From the NCBI RefSeq assembly GCF_000750955.1, contig NZ_CCEJ010000003.1:496001-560000 (forward strand): a stretch of DNA of 64,000 nucleotides, read 5' to 3'. The DNA comes from Criblamydia sequanensis CRIB-18 (GTDB taxonomy: Bacteria > Chlamydiota > Chlamydiia > Chlamydiales > Criblamydiaceae). The number at the start of each line of letters is the position of its first letter. Positions within the stretch are counted from its first letter, which is position 1. Shown here one piece after another: positions 53,282 to 62,552 of this stretch. Below the pieces are notes generated by a model. That model had not been told where the DNA came from. It did no database searches and saw only the letters and a list, made by a program, of their open reading frames with translations. The translations under genes and the position numbers were made by a program.

Positions 53282-54742
53282 TTAAGCCCCGTCAATTAGG
53301 TGTTCCGGGGGATTTAAGAGAACTTCATCCCCTTCGTTTAAGCCCTCTTGGACGATAGCGTAAAGGTTATTACCCTCTTTTATGGTTATTTCTTTCTTTT
53401 CTATTCCGCCAAAAAGAGTGGATTTAAAGCAAAAAAACTGATTTCCATTTCGAAAAACGGAATGGGTCGGGATGGTTAAAACATCATCAAAAGTTTCAGA
53501 GTGGATGGTTGCGCAAGCAGTCATACCGGGTCTGAGAAAATCTTTCGATTCATTAAGGCGAATTGTGACCTCAAAATACTTTTCATTAGTATTACGAAAA
53601 ATATCGGCCTGAGCTAAAACACCTATGCTTAAAACGTTTCCTTCTAAAAAAAGAGAAGGAAACGCCTGAACTTCAATAGTAGCAGGTTTTCCAACAGCTA
53701 CTTTATGTAAATCCACTTCCCTGACTTTTGTCTTAACTACCATATTTTGTAAGTTTGGCAAATCTAGAAGAGGCTGATTTTTTAATAGCACATCTCCTAT
53801 TCTTGGCTTTCTTCTTTGGCTGCCGCGAAACTCTTCCCTTAACACAACAATACCGGGAGAGGGTGCACGAATGACGGTTTCAAGAAGCTCTTTTTTAGCT
53901 TCTTCAATTTTTTGCTTTAGGGAAACCTCTGCAAGCTCAGATTGCTTAGCTGCCATTCTTGCTTTGGAAATGCGATACTCCCCTTGCCTATAGACTTCAC
54001 TTTTCTTGAGAAGGGCTTTTTCGAGTTTCATCTCAGCTTTTTTTATCTGAGATGGCAAACTATGGTTCACATAAGCATCTTGTTGGGCCATCGCTGCATT
54101 CAACGTTTCTTTTTCTTCGTTGTATTGTTTTTTTACTTTGCTGATCTCAACAGGTCCAAGAATCGAAACTAAGTTTTGTTCTTCAATCTCTTTTAGGAAT
54201 TGAGAAAGCTCTTTGCATTTTCTTTCAGATTTCTTAACCGCATGATTTAGTTTTGAAATTTCAAGAGGAGCATCGCCTTCTTTGATTTTCTCAATTTCGA
54301 GCCGTGCGGCTTCAGTTTCACAGACAGCTACTTCATTCTCATGTTGAATTTGCGTGATTTCCCGTTCTAAAAAGGCTCTATTTGCTTCAATTAAAAGAAG
54401 CTGTTCTTGATATTTATGCTCAAGTTCTCTTACTAGCTCTTCAAAAGGAAGAGGGTCAATCTTTGCTAGAATATCATTTTCTTGAACAAATTGACCGTCT
54501 GCTACTAAGTAGATTAGCTTGGATCGATCTCCTTTAAGTTGAGAGGAAACAGTCACAGCTTTTTCAGCTTCCAATTCGCCAACTGTGGATACTTCAACTG
54601 AAAAAGAACGTTTGACCGCCGGAAAGGAAAAGGACGCTTCTTTTTCCTCCATCGAATGGCTGCTTGAAAAAGAACCGAATAAAGTTATGGCAAGGCCAAC
54701 AAAAAGGGATAGGGATAAATACTGAATGCGTTTTTTTAACAT
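53282..54742 (-). CDS. Periplasmic adaptor protein, MacA/HlyD family
   Basis: 486 residues. N-terminal signal or anchor (SLSLFVGLAITLFGSF). The first half-lipoyl is LVADGQFVQENDILAKIDP, followed by a very long coiled-coil hairpin (about 105-285) and the second lipoyl half VIRAPSPGIVVLREE. Beta-barrel and membrane-proximal domains complete it. Its coiled coil is longer than in MacA of E. coli (371 residues in total). It links the ABC permease to the TolC-like channel. It lies 3 bases after the TolC-like gene. Confidence 0.92.
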   Translation of the reverse strand: MLKKRIQYLSLSLFVGLAITLFGSFSSSHSMEEKEASFSFPAVKRSFSVEVSTVGELEAEKAVTVSSQLKGDRSKLIYLVADGQFVQENDILAKIDPLPFEELVRELEHKYQEQLLLIEANRAFLEREITQIQHENEVAVCETEAARLEIEKIKEGDAPLEISKLNHAVKKSERKCKELSQFLKEIEEQNLVSILGPVEISKVKKQYNEEKETLNAAMAQQDAYVNHSLPSQIKKAEMKLEKALLKKSEVYRQGEYRISKARMAAKQSELAEVSLKQKIEEAKKELLETVIRAPSPGIVVLREEFRGSQRRKPRIGDVLLKNQPLLDLPNLQNMVVKTKVREVDLHKVAVGKPATIEVQAFPSLFLEGNVLSIGVLAQADIFRNTNEKYFEVTIRLNESKDFLRPGMTACATIHSETFDDVLTIPTHSVFRNGNQFFCFKSTLFGGIEKKEITIKEGNNLYAIVQEGLNEGDEVLLNPPEHLIDGA

Positions 54743-54745
54743 ATA

Positions 54746-56290
54746 TCAAATGCAGGGTTTGTCAATTAGGGTGCCAAGGCTCATATAGAGCTTGTATTCG
54801 CTTAAAATGTAATCGATTAACATGCTAAAGACTTGTGTTTTAGAAGATCTGATGTTTTTTTCTGCTTGAATCACATCAAAATTATCGGCAAGCCCTCGTT
54901 CATATTTTAATTGTGCAAACTTAAGGCTTGCTTCAGAGGCTACCAATTTTTCTTCCAAATTATGGAGTCGATCCCATGAGGTCTGATAATTTCTTACACT
55001 TTTTCTAACATCTAGTTCGATTGACGACCTAGTATTTTCATAAGCTCTTGAAATTGTTGCAAGCGCCACTCTTGCTTGCTGATAATGAGCCATTTCTTTA
55101 CGACTCGTCACATCCGAATTAGTCGTTAAGGTCATGTTCAAATTATGCTTTCGGTCTACGCAACAATAAAAATTCCAAAAAGCTGAATCATAGCCTGAGG
55201 TAGAATATTCAATTAAAAGATTAAGATCAGGCAGTGTCTGATGTTTCGCAACAATCGCGAGTCTATTCGCTTCATCTAGGTTATCGGCTGCTTGATCAAT
55301 CTCAATTCGATTCATATTGGCAATTGATATTGCTTGTGAAAGCGATAGAGTCGGTTCATTGTATACAATTTTTTCTTCAGGCAAAATTGTCGAATCTAAA
55401 GGCAACCCTATTAAATCCTTAAGCTTATCTTCAGCATCTTTTAATTTTTCAAGTGAGGCAAATTCAGATTCTTCCGCATTGCTAAGTTCGATTTCAATGC
55501 GGTAAATATCAAGTTCGCTCCCGATCCCTAACCTTTCTTTAAGCTTTGCGGTTTCCAAATGGGCTTTTAATCGTGCGCTTGACTCTTGATTGATCCTAAA
55601 AATTTCTCTTTGTTTCAAAGCCTCATAAAAAACGGTGACAGCTTTTAATACTGAATTTATTTGAGAAGAATAAAAAGATCGTACAGCTTTCCTGTAAGAA
55701 AACTGAGCCGCGTTCAAGGTGTTTAATTGATAAGCTTTTGAAAAGCCTCTAAAAAGAGGTTGAGAAAAGCTAAGAGACGCTCCTGTTCCCCATCTTTCAC
55801 CATCCATATTAGATACGTTTGGCGTGAAACTAATTTCTTGCCCGGTATAAAACTTTTTGCTGAAAGTTAAACCTGTCCCATAGCATGGTTTTATTTTTGT
55901 AACAGTTGTACTTTCATCCTCATCTAACTTTACACGTTGGTTAACACAAGCATAACCAAATTTTCCGTTAGGACGCATTTGAATTCCAAATTGGGATTCG
56001 GCAATTGAAATTTGTAGTTTTGATCGAAATACAGAATCGGCTGCATCTAAAATTTTATCGCTAAAAGCTAAGGCTCTTTCGATGGTATTTTCTAATGATA
56101 GAATTTCAGGAGGGCTGCTTAAGCTCAGATCAACTGTAGCACACGGAACGTTCTCGCTTTCATAGCAAGAAGTCTCGCTGCTTGCAAGAGGCGCTTTGCT
56201 TGCAACGCAAGCAAGCGCCATGAAACAAACAAGAATGTACTCTTTTTGTTTTTGTATATATTTATGGAATATTACTTCCGCTAGGGCCAT
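54746..56290 (-). CDS. TolC-like outer-membrane efflux protein
   Basis: 514 residues from the ATG at 56290. The frame continues upstream to a GTG at 56326, which is less likely. The signal peptide ends near CVASKAPLAS. Two repeats of the outer membrane efflux family are seen. One has ALKQREIFRINQESSARLKAHLE and GIGSELDIYRIEIELSNAE. The other has LKFAQLKYERGLADNFDVIQAEKNIRSSKTQ. It forms the trimeric exit duct. Its start lies inside the end of the collagen-like gene, so translation of the two is coupled. Confidence 0.9.
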   Translation of the reverse strand: MALAEVIFHKYIQKQKEYILVCFMALACVASKAPLASSETSCYESENVPCATVDLSLSSPPEILSLENTIERALAFSDKILDAADSVFRSKLQISIAESQFGIQMRPNGKFGYACVNQRVKLDEDESTTVTKIKPCYGTGLTFSKKFYTGQEISFTPNVSNMDGERWGTGASLSFSQPLFRGFSKAYQLNTLNAAQFSYRKAVRSFYSSQINSVLKAVTVFYEALKQREIFRINQESSARLKAHLETAKLKERLGIGSELDIYRIEIELSNAEESEFASLEKLKDAEDKLKDLIGLPLDSTILPEEKIVYNEPTLSLSQAISIANMNRIEIDQAADNLDEANRLAIVAKHQTLPDLNLLIEYSTSGYDSAFWNFYCCVDRKHNLNMTLTTNSDVTSRKEMAHYQQARVALATISRAYENTRSSIELDVRKSVRNYQTSWDRLHNLEEKLVASEASLKFAQLKYERGLADNFDVIQAEKNIRSSKTQVFSMLIDYILSEYKLYMSLGTLIDKPCI

Positions 56291-57335
56291 AGCCAAATTG
56301 TTCAACAAGCTGATATTGGGTTGCACTTATCACCGGATCGCTTGCTGCAATATTTATTACCGTTGTACTTGCATCTCGACTTGCAGCAACTGATACAGAA
56401 GCTGTCAGGTCGGATGGATTAACGATTGTTCCAGCAATTACTTGCAATCCGAATTCATAGGTACCAATTAAAACAGGTGGGCCAATTGTTGGAAACAGAA
56501 TTGATTGAGGAGTTGTAATTCCCACGTTAAACGAAGAGCCGACAGTAAAATTTCCTGCGGGATCGATGACAAAAGGAACAATAGAAGAACCGGCCGGTAA
56601 AGCGGCTGTTAATTGTAAATTGAAAGTGGGTGTAATGCTATTGGTTGTATCTTCAGCAAAAGTAACTCCAGGAGGGCCTTCAGGGCCAATAGGACCTTGC
56701 GGACCAACAGGACCGATTGGACCCTGCGGGCCTGTAGCGCCATCTGTGCCGTCAATGCCGTCAATGCCCGGGTCTCCTGTTAAACCGGTTTTTCCTCTTT
56801 CTCCTCTATTGTTAAAAAGAAGTCCAATACCAACCCCTCCTATAATCGCTCCGAAAAAGCAAAGAGCGCTATCGCAAAGGGTGCCGCAGCTTGAGACGCT
56901 ATAGGGAGAAGGACATCTTTGGGGAGTTCGATAAGGACCTCGTGTAGGAGATCCGGGACCGCCCCCTCCGCCGTTTCCGCCGTTTCCGCTGCCATGGCCA
57001 TCATGGCCATTGCCATTGCCATTGCCATTGCCGTTGTTGTTGTTGTTACCGTTGCCGTTGTTGTTATTGTTCTGATTTGCAGGAGGATAGGGATAAGGTC
57101 CGCAATTAGGTCCGTAAGGGCCTGCTGCATAAGGGCCATAGTAGGGAGCGCTTCCCGGAGGAGGACCTGCATTATCGGATCGTGTATAAACTGGAAAATA
57201 AGGTTGGTTATAACAATTATCCTGATAAAAGGGACGGGAGTTATAATGATTTTCCTGGGCTCGGTTTTCTACAGTTACTAAAACCATTGAGCATAAGGTC
57301 ACAAAAGCAGTCATGCGGTGCAAAATAGGCGTCAT
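56262..57335 (-). CDS. Collagen-like repeat protein, first gene of the efflux operon
   Basis: 357 residues. The N-terminal signal is in MTPILHRMTAFVTLCSMVLVTVENRAQ. A Tyr/Pro-rich region (PFYQDNCYNQPYFPVYTRS) and an Asn/Gly-rich low-complexity region (about 88-130) follow. A hydrophobic glycine-rich segment is FFGAIIGGVGIGLLF. Then 15 perfect Gly-X-Y triplets run from GERGKTGLTG to GPEGPPG, about 178-223. The C-terminal 130 residues are a beta-rich domain. Known: bacterial collagen-like proteins are trimeric surface stalks with a C-terminal head. Inference: it is exposed on the cell surface, and the efflux genes downstream may export it or only share its promoter. Confidence 0.85.
   Translation of the reverse strand: MTPILHRMTAFVTLCSMVLVTVENRAQENHYNSRPFYQDNCYNQPYFPVYTRSDNAGPPPGSAPYYGPYAAGPYGPNCGPYPYPPANQNNNNNGNGNNNNNGNGNGNGNGHDGHGSGNGGNGGGGGPGSPTRGPYRTPQRCPSPYSVSSCGTLCDSALCFFGAIIGGVGIGLLFNNRGERGKTGLTGDPGIDGIDGTDGATGPQGPIGPVGPQGPIGPEGPPGVTFAEDTTNSITPTFNLQLTAALPAGSSIVPFVIDPAGNFTVGSSFNVGITTPQSILFPTIGPPVLIGTYEFGLQVIAGTIVNPSDLTASVSVAASRDASTTVINIAASDPVISATQYQLVEQFGYGPSGSNIP
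57006..57071. repeat. Imperfect trinucleotide-type microsatellite in the collagen-like gene
   Basis: On the forward strand GCCATT is repeated four times, followed by runs of GTT. On the coding strand this encodes the N/G tract. Changes of whole 6-base or 3-base units would lengthen the linker without a frameshift; 1- or 2-base slips would stop the gene. Confidence 0.7.
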
Positions 57336-57674
57336 AGGATCGATCCTCCAAAAGTACTATCTGCTTTAAAAAATTTTGAGACATAAGTCAAGTAAAATAC
57401 ACACTAAAGCTAAAACTTTATTTTTCTAAAAAAGGGACTGCTCTTAAAAAGCCTTAATCTTAAATTTGCTTGGAAGCTCTCCCTTGCTTTAGGATCCACT
57501 TCTCAATCTATCTTTTTTAAAAGCAAACAATTGCAAGTAAAAAGTCTCTTTTTGACAGATAATCAAGATTCTACAAATTTTTTTTTAAATGCAATGTAAA
57601 TCTTATTTTCAAACTATAGATTTAAACCCTAAAAACTGATAAGAAACAGATATAAGTTAATTTTAGGAGTTTTT
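57336..57674. other. Divergent intergenic region, 339 bases
   Basis: AT-rich and without a gene. It must hold the promoters for the collagen/efflux operon (reverse) and for lemA (forward). An AGGAG site lies 7 bases before the lemA ATG. Confidence 0.5.
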
Positions 57675-58265
57675 ATGACATTTACTATTGCCATTCTTGC
57701 TATACTTGCCCTCTTAGCACTTTGGGGAATAGGTGTATACAACCACTTAATCCGTCTTCAAAATCAGGTGAAGAACGCGTGGAGCCAAATAGATGTTCAA
57801 CTACAAAGGCGCTACGACTTAATTCCAAATCTTGTCGAAACTGTAAAAGGCTACATGAAATATGAGCAATCTACTTTAGAGTCAGTCATTCAAGCGAGAA
57901 ACCAAGCGCAGCAAGCAAGACAGCAAATCTCGGAACAGTCTGTTCCGTCGGGGGCTGCTATGCGTGATTTGATGGCAGCTGAAACCACTCTTAAAGGTTC
58001 TTTAGGAAACATTTTTGCTTTAGCCGAAAATTATCCGCAACTTAAAGCAAGCGAGACCATGGCTCAATTGCAAGAGGAACTTAGAACAACAGAAAATAAA
58101 GTAGCTTTTGCAAGACAGGCCTATAATGATCAGGTCATGCAATACAATGTAGCTCAACAAACCTTCCCAACTAATTTAATCGCAAGCGCTTTCGGTCATA
58201 ATCCGGCAGAAGCTTATCAGATTGAAGAGCCGGAAGCTAAAAAAGCAGTAAAAGTCTCATTTTAA
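57675..58265 (+). CDS. lemA: LemA family protein
   Basis: 196 residues, the family's usual size. One N-terminal membrane helix (about 3-22) is followed by YNHLIRLQNQVKNAWSQIDVQLQRRYDLIPNLVETVKGY, the LemA signature. The remaining part is long helices. LemA proteins are anchored in the inner membrane, and their role is not clear. It lies 17 bases before an M48 protease gene, a common pairing in bacteria, suggesting one functional unit in envelope quality control. Confidence 0.95.
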   Translation: MTFTIAILAILALLALWGIGVYNHLIRLQNQVKNAWSQIDVQLQRRYDLIPNLVETVKGYMKYEQSTLESVIQARNQAQQARQQISEQSVPSGAAMRDLMAAETTLKGSLGNIFALAENYPQLKASETMAQLQEELRTTENKVAFARQAYNDQVMQYNVAQQTFPTNLIASAFGHNPAEAYQIEEPEAKKAVKVSF

Positions 58266-58282
58266 AACTAGGATAAGTATCA

Positions 58283-59281
58283 ATGGATTTTTGGGCTGCC
58301 CAAAGAAGAGCTCGCTCCAAAACAAAAATCTATGTTTCAGCTTTTATTGCATTAACTGTTGCTGTTTCACTTTTTGTCGAATGGGCGTTAAGGACTTATT
58401 CAGATGGTTCCTATGACCCTCCCTTTCCCTTTTTTGGATCGCTTTTTTTAGCTACAACCTTCTTAGTTGCAGGCTTTAACTACAAAATGTACCAAGCTTT
58501 TGGAGGCAGCTACGTTGCTAAATCCGTCGGGGCTTATGAAGTTCAGAAAAACAGCACTATTCCCGAAGAGAGACAGCTTCTAAATATTGTGGAAGAGATG
58601 GCGCTTGCCGCCTCCCTTCCGGTACCCCCGGTTTTTATTATCCCTGTAAATGAAATTAATGCTTTTGCTGCAGGGATAACCCCCAATAATGCAGCCATTG
58701 CCATCACTGAAGGCGCGTTAAGAAGGCTTTCAAGACAAGAAGTTCAAGGCGTTATCGCCCACGAATTCGGACATATCTATAATGGGGATATGAAAATCAG
58801 CATGCGGCTTGCCGCCATGGTCATGGGATTTTTCTTTATCCTTTACTTCGGTTTTAGAATTCTTCAAGTAACCGGCATCGGTTACCAAAGAAGAGTTGAA
58901 TCTTCGAAAGAAAGAGGGGGAAACCCCATCGCCTTAGCGGCAGTTATCTTTATAATGGCGGGCGCTTTCACCTATTTTTTTGGAAGTATTTTAAAAGCTA
59001 CAGTTAGCCGTGAGCGCGAGTATTTGGCAGACGCTTGCGCAGTTCAATTTACAAGAAGCACCGATGGAATTGCAAACGCCCTTAGAAAAATCGCTAAAGA
59101 CACTATTTATGATATGCCAGGACAAGGTTCAGCTTATTCCCATCTCTATTTTCAGGATCATAGCTTCTTAAGTTCACTTTTCGCAACTCACCCACCCATT
59201 CAAAAGAGAATTGCAGCCATTGAAGGCGGCCTTTATGAAATGACCCCTGAAGAAGCTCCTACAAAACCATCTTTCACCTAA
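58283..59281 (+). CDS. M48 family (HtpX-like) membrane zinc metalloprotease
   Basis: 332 residues. The zinc site is HEFGH at 160-164, with the third ligand in SREREYLADACAVQF. Membrane helices lie at about 16-35, 50-68, 172-195 and 215-240. Known: HtpX/M48B proteases degrade misfolded membrane proteins. The start MDFWAAQRRARSKTK is typical of the M48 branch found with LemA. It is in an operon with lemA. Confidence 0.93.
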   Translation: MDFWAAQRRARSKTKIYVSAFIALTVAVSLFVEWALRTYSDGSYDPPFPFFGSLFLATTFLVAGFNYKMYQAFGGSYVAKSVGAYEVQKNSTIPEERQLLNIVEEMALAASLPVPPVFIIPVNEINAFAAGITPNNAAIAITEGALRRLSRQEVQGVIAHEFGHIYNGDMKISMRLAAMVMGFFFILYFGFRILQVTGIGYQRRVESSKERGGNPIALAAVIFIMAGAFTYFFGSILKATVSREREYLADACAVQFTRSTDGIANALRKIAKDTIYDMPGQGSAYSHLYFQDHSFLSSLFATHPPIQKRIAAIEGGLYEMTPEEAPTKPSFT

Positions 59282-59429
59282 CATTTAAGTCTATAATCAT
59301 CAATTATTTATTTTTACTAACCCAAATTTTCAACTCCCCTGTTTTATATTAAAAGCTATTGGAGTTGAATGAGCGGCTTTGATATACTGACGAAGTTTTT
59401 AAACTTTCTTTTGGATATCAGATTAAATC

Positions 59430-60188
59430 ATGAGTTCGAAAAAACCCTCTATTATCGGTATTATACCTGCCCGTTTTGGCAGCACGAGACTTCCCGGAAA
59501 ACCGCTTCTTGAGTTTGAGGGAAAACCACTTATACAACACACCTATGAAAACGCAAAGAAATGCAAACTTTTTGATGAGTTGCTCGTTGCAACCGATGAT
59601 GAAAGAATTAAAAATAAAGTAGAGTCCTTTGGCGGGAAAGCGGTTATGACTCCCGATATTTGTGCCACCGGCACTGAAAGGTTGGCCTATGTAATAGCCG
59701 AATTCCCGGATTTCGCTCACTACGATATTGTTGTGAATGTCCAAGGCGATGAGCCTGATGTAAGCGAAAACACCATTGACTTGGTAGTAAAAAATTTAAT
59801 TTTACATAATGACGCTAGCATGGCAACCGCTTGCGTTCCTTTAAACAATTTAGAGGAAATCAACAAAAGCTCTGTTGTTAAATGTGTTTTTGACAAAAAA
59901 GGCTACGCGCTTTATTTTTCGAGATCCCCTATCCCTTCTCATAAAACTGAAAGGGTCAATAAAAATATTCCGTATCATAAGCATATTGGCCTTTACGCCT
60001 ATAGAAAAGACTTTCTTCTCATTTACCCTTACCTCACTTCGACACCTTTACAAATTTCTGAAGACCTTGAACAACTCAAGGCCTTAGAACACGGTTACAA
60101 GATTCATATTACACTTGTTGATCACGACACAAAAGGGATCGACACACCAGAAGATTATAAATTGCGAGAATCAAAAATATGTCAATGA
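59430..60188 (+). CDS. kdsB: CMP-Kdo synthetase (3-deoxy-manno-octulosonate cytidylyltransferase)
   Basis: 252 residues. The nucleotide-binding motif is IGIIPARFGSTRLPGKPL at about 7-24, then VNVQGDEP and LYFSRSPIP, all characteristic of KdsB. It activates Kdo with CTP for WaaA (at 9154). It is first of the kdsB-pyrG-ruvX operon, and its neighbour PyrG makes the CTP that it uses. This order equals CT182-CT184 of C. trachomatis (from memory). Confidence 0.97.
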   Translation: MSSKKPSIIGIIPARFGSTRLPGKPLLEFEGKPLIQHTYENAKKCKLFDELLVATDDERIKNKVESFGGKAVMTPDICATGTERLAYVIAEFPDFAHYDIVVNVQGDEPDVSENTIDLVVKNLILHNDASMATACVPLNNLEEINKSSVVKCVFDKKGYALYFSRSPIPSHKTERVNKNIPYHKHIGLYAYRKDFLLIYPYLTSTPLQISEDLEQLKALEHGYKIHITLVDHDTKGIDTPEDYKLRESKICQ

Positions 60189-61804
60189 AGTACATTTTTG
60201 TTACAGGCGGGGTTTGCTCTTCGCTCGGTAAAGGATTAACCGCTGCCTCACTTGGAATGCTCCTTGAAAAGCATGGAAATAAAATAGCTATGCTTAAACT
60301 GGACCCTTATTTGAATGTCGATCCGGGAACCATGAGCCCCTATCAACACGGTGAAGTTTATGTCACAGATGATGGAGCTGAAACCGATTTGGATTTAGGC
60401 CACTATTTTCGCTACACTGACTCCCCTCTTTCAAAAGCTTCCAATGCTACATCAGGACAAATTTATAATACTGTTATAAAAAGAGAGAGAAGGGGCGACT
60501 ATTTAGGAAAAACCGTTCAAGTCATTCCCCACATTACCGATGAAATCAAAAAGAGAATTCATGAATGCAGCCAGCAAGAAAAAGACATCGATGTCACCAT
60601 CGTTGAAATCGGTGGAACTGTTGGGGATATCGAATCCCTTCCTTTCTTAGAAGCTATAAGACAGCTTCATTCCGAAAATAAAAAAGATTGCATCAATGTC
60701 CATCTAACATATGTTCCTTACCTGAAAGCTGCCGCTGAATTTAAATCCAAACCCTCTCAGCACTCTGTTCAAATCCTTCGTGAAATCGGCATTTTTCCCG
60801 ATATTATGCTTTGCCGGAGCGAAAAACCGCTGCCTGAAGAAATTAAAAGCAAAATCAGTTTGTATTGCAACGTTCCTGAAAACGCCGTTATTGAAGAAGT
60901 AGATGTTGAGTATAGCATTTATGAAGTTCCTATCAAGCTTCATGAGCAAGGCTTGGATGAAATGCTAGTTGAGCTCTTAAATTTGAAAAAGAAAAAGATA
61001 AGCCTTGCTAATTGGGAAAAATTAATCGATGTAATTAAAGAGCCAAAGGGTGTGGTTACGATCGGAGTTGTTGGAAAGTACATACAACATCAAGACGCCT
61101 ATAAGTCTATTTATGAATCTCTTGCCCATGCAGCGATTGATGCGGGCTATCAAATTAAAATTAAACGATTTGAAGCAGACAAAATTGAAACAAAAGAATC
61201 TTTAAAACCTCAACTGGAGGAATGCGATGGCTACCTTATTCCCGGTGGTTTTGGAGAGCGGGGCTGGGAAGGTAAAATAAAGACAGCTGAATATTGCCGA
61301 GAAGAAAAAATTCCTTACTTTGGAATATGTCTTGGGATGCAAGTTATGACTGTCGAATTTGCAAGAAATAAAGCAGGCCTTATAAAAGCAAACTCAACAG
61401 AGGTTGAGCCTGATACGGAAGAGCCGGTAATTTCTCTCCTAAGCGAGCAAAAAACGGTTCAAGATTTGGGTGGAACCATGCGTCTTGGAGCTTATGAAAC
61501 AAAACTATTGAAAAACTCCAAAGCGCATTTAGCCTATGGAGCCTTAACTATTTCAGAAAGACACCGACATCGCTATGAGTTTAATAACAAATATAAAGAA
61601 CTCTTAGAAGAAAGAGGTCTTCTTTTATCGGGTATTTTAGAAAGTTCCGGGCTTCTTGAGATTGCCGAAGTTAAAGACCACCCATGGATGGTAGGCGTAC
61701 AGTTTCATCCGGAGTTCAAATCAAAGCCGACAGCGCCCCACCCTCTTTTTCGCGATTTCATAAAAGCTGCCATCAAGCATAAAAAAGAAAAGGACGGTTC
61801 ATGA
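60185..61804 (+). CDS. pyrG: CTP synthase
   Basis: 539 residues from the ATG at 60185, which overlaps the kdsB stop as ATGA; an ATG two codons earlier is also in frame. The amidoligase start is KYIFVTGGVCSSLGKGLTAASLG. The glutaminase domain has GGFGERGWEGK and YFGICLGMQ with the catalytic Cys near residue 380-390. The end QFHPEFKSKPTAPHPLF holds the catalytic His and Glu. It makes CTP from UTP, ATP and glutamine. Confidence 0.98.
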   Translation: MKYIFVTGGVCSSLGKGLTAASLGMLLEKHGNKIAMLKLDPYLNVDPGTMSPYQHGEVYVTDDGAETDLDLGHYFRYTDSPLSKASNATSGQIYNTVIKRERRGDYLGKTVQVIPHITDEIKKRIHECSQQEKDIDVTIVEIGGTVGDIESLPFLEAIRQLHSENKKDCINVHLTYVPYLKAAAEFKSKPSQHSVQILREIGIFPDIMLCRSEKPLPEEIKSKISLYCNVPENAVIEEVDVEYSIYEVPIKLHEQGLDEMLVELLNLKKKKISLANWEKLIDVIKEPKGVVTIGVVGKYIQHQDAYKSIYESLAHAAIDAGYQIKIKRFEADKIETKESLKPQLEECDGYLIPGGFGERGWEGKIKTAEYCREEKIPYFGICLGMQVMTVEFARNKAGLIKANSTEVEPDTEEPVISLLSEQKTVQDLGGTMRLGAYETKLLKNSKAHLAYGALTISERHRHRYEFNNKYKELLEERGLLLSGILESSGLLEIAEVKDHPWMVGVQFHPEFKSKPTAPHPLFRDFIKAAIKHKKEKDGS

Positions 61805-62295
61805 CAACAGCAAAGAAAAGGATTATCGGCATCGATTTTGGCTTTAAGCGAATAGGGGTTTCTTATTCGGATGAAACTAAGATGATCGCGATGCCCCTTA
61901 CTGTTGTAACGGCCGAAAAAAAATCAGCTGCCACTCTTGCAAAAGTGGTAGCTATTCTGAGAAAACATGCCGAAGAGTACGGTTACAATATCGAAGCGAT
62001 TGTTATTGGAAAGCCTCTCTTAATGAGCGGGAAAAGCGGCTTTATGGCTGATGAAGCCTCCCACTTTTTAGAATTGTTAAGAAAATCGATTCAAACCGAA
62101 TACATTTTTTGGGATGAGAGGTTGTCTTCAATGCAAGCTGAACGAGCTTTGATGGAATCTACTCTAACAAGAAAAGAGCGTTCAAAAAAAGTTGATACAG
62201 TAGCGGCTGTCATTATTCTTCAAAGCTATCTCGATCATTTGCGCCTTCAAAAAGAAAAAGAAGAGAGAGATCGGCTTTTTAATAGTGAAAGTTAA
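61801..62295 (+). CDS. ruvX: Putative pre-16S rRNA nuclease YqgF/RuvX
   Basis: 164 residues. RNase H-like blocks are IIGIDFGFKRIGVSYSDE, AIVIGKPL, DERLSSMQAERAL and KVDTVAAVIILQSYL, with the acidic residues in place. YqgF processes the 5' end of 16S rRNA in E. coli. It overlaps pyrG as ATGA. Its 3' third was copied in part at 62455-62552. Confidence 0.95.
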   Translation: MTTAKKRIIGIDFGFKRIGVSYSDETKMIAMPLTVVTAEKKSAATLAKVVAILRKHAEEYGYNIEAIVIGKPLLMSGKSGFMADEASHFLELLRKSIQTEYIFWDERLSSMQAERALMESTLTRKERSKKVDTVAAVIILQSYLDHLRLQKEKEERDRLFNSES

Positions 62296-62318
62296 TGCAT
62301 GGGTTGCAGAAAAAAAAT
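62293..62318 (-). pseudogene. C-terminal scrap of the tandem-array gene, behind ruvX
   Basis: The reverse strand reads F-F-L-Q-P-M-H-stop at 62313-62293, identical to the end of array copy C (62526). The 26 bases match 62527-62552 almost exactly. The array gene therefore once ended convergently against ruvX. Confidence 0.7.
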
Positions 62319-62454
62319 TCTTCAAATCGAAGATAAGATAAGCTAATTAAACCAAAAAATTTCGATTTTTTTTAAGTTTATGCAGATGATTAATTAGATA
62401 TTACGATCGCATAAAACTATGGCAATAATTAAGTGCTTTGAATGTAGAAGATCT

Positions 62455-62552
62455 TCTTCAATGCAAGCTGAACAAAGCTTTGATGGAATTTAATTTAACA
62501 AGAAAAGGAAGTGTTCAAAAAAACTCTAATGCATGGGTTGCAGAAAAAAATA
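62455..62552 (+). pseudogene. Partial duplicate of the ruvX 3' end
   Basis: Bases 62455-62520 repeat ruvX 62125-62190 (TCTTCAATGCAAGCTGAAC and following) with a few changes, including a lost base and an inserted stop. Then the duplicate jumps over about 100 bases to the sequence found just after the ruvX stop. Confidence 0.8.

Noticed and set aside
56919-57281. A 120-codon forward frame of Ala/Val/Ile repeats opposite the collagen-like gene
   Set aside because: The pattern is the mirror of the Gly/Asn/Pro triplet coding on the other strand. The collagen-like gene has a signal peptide and perfect Gly-X-Y triplets.
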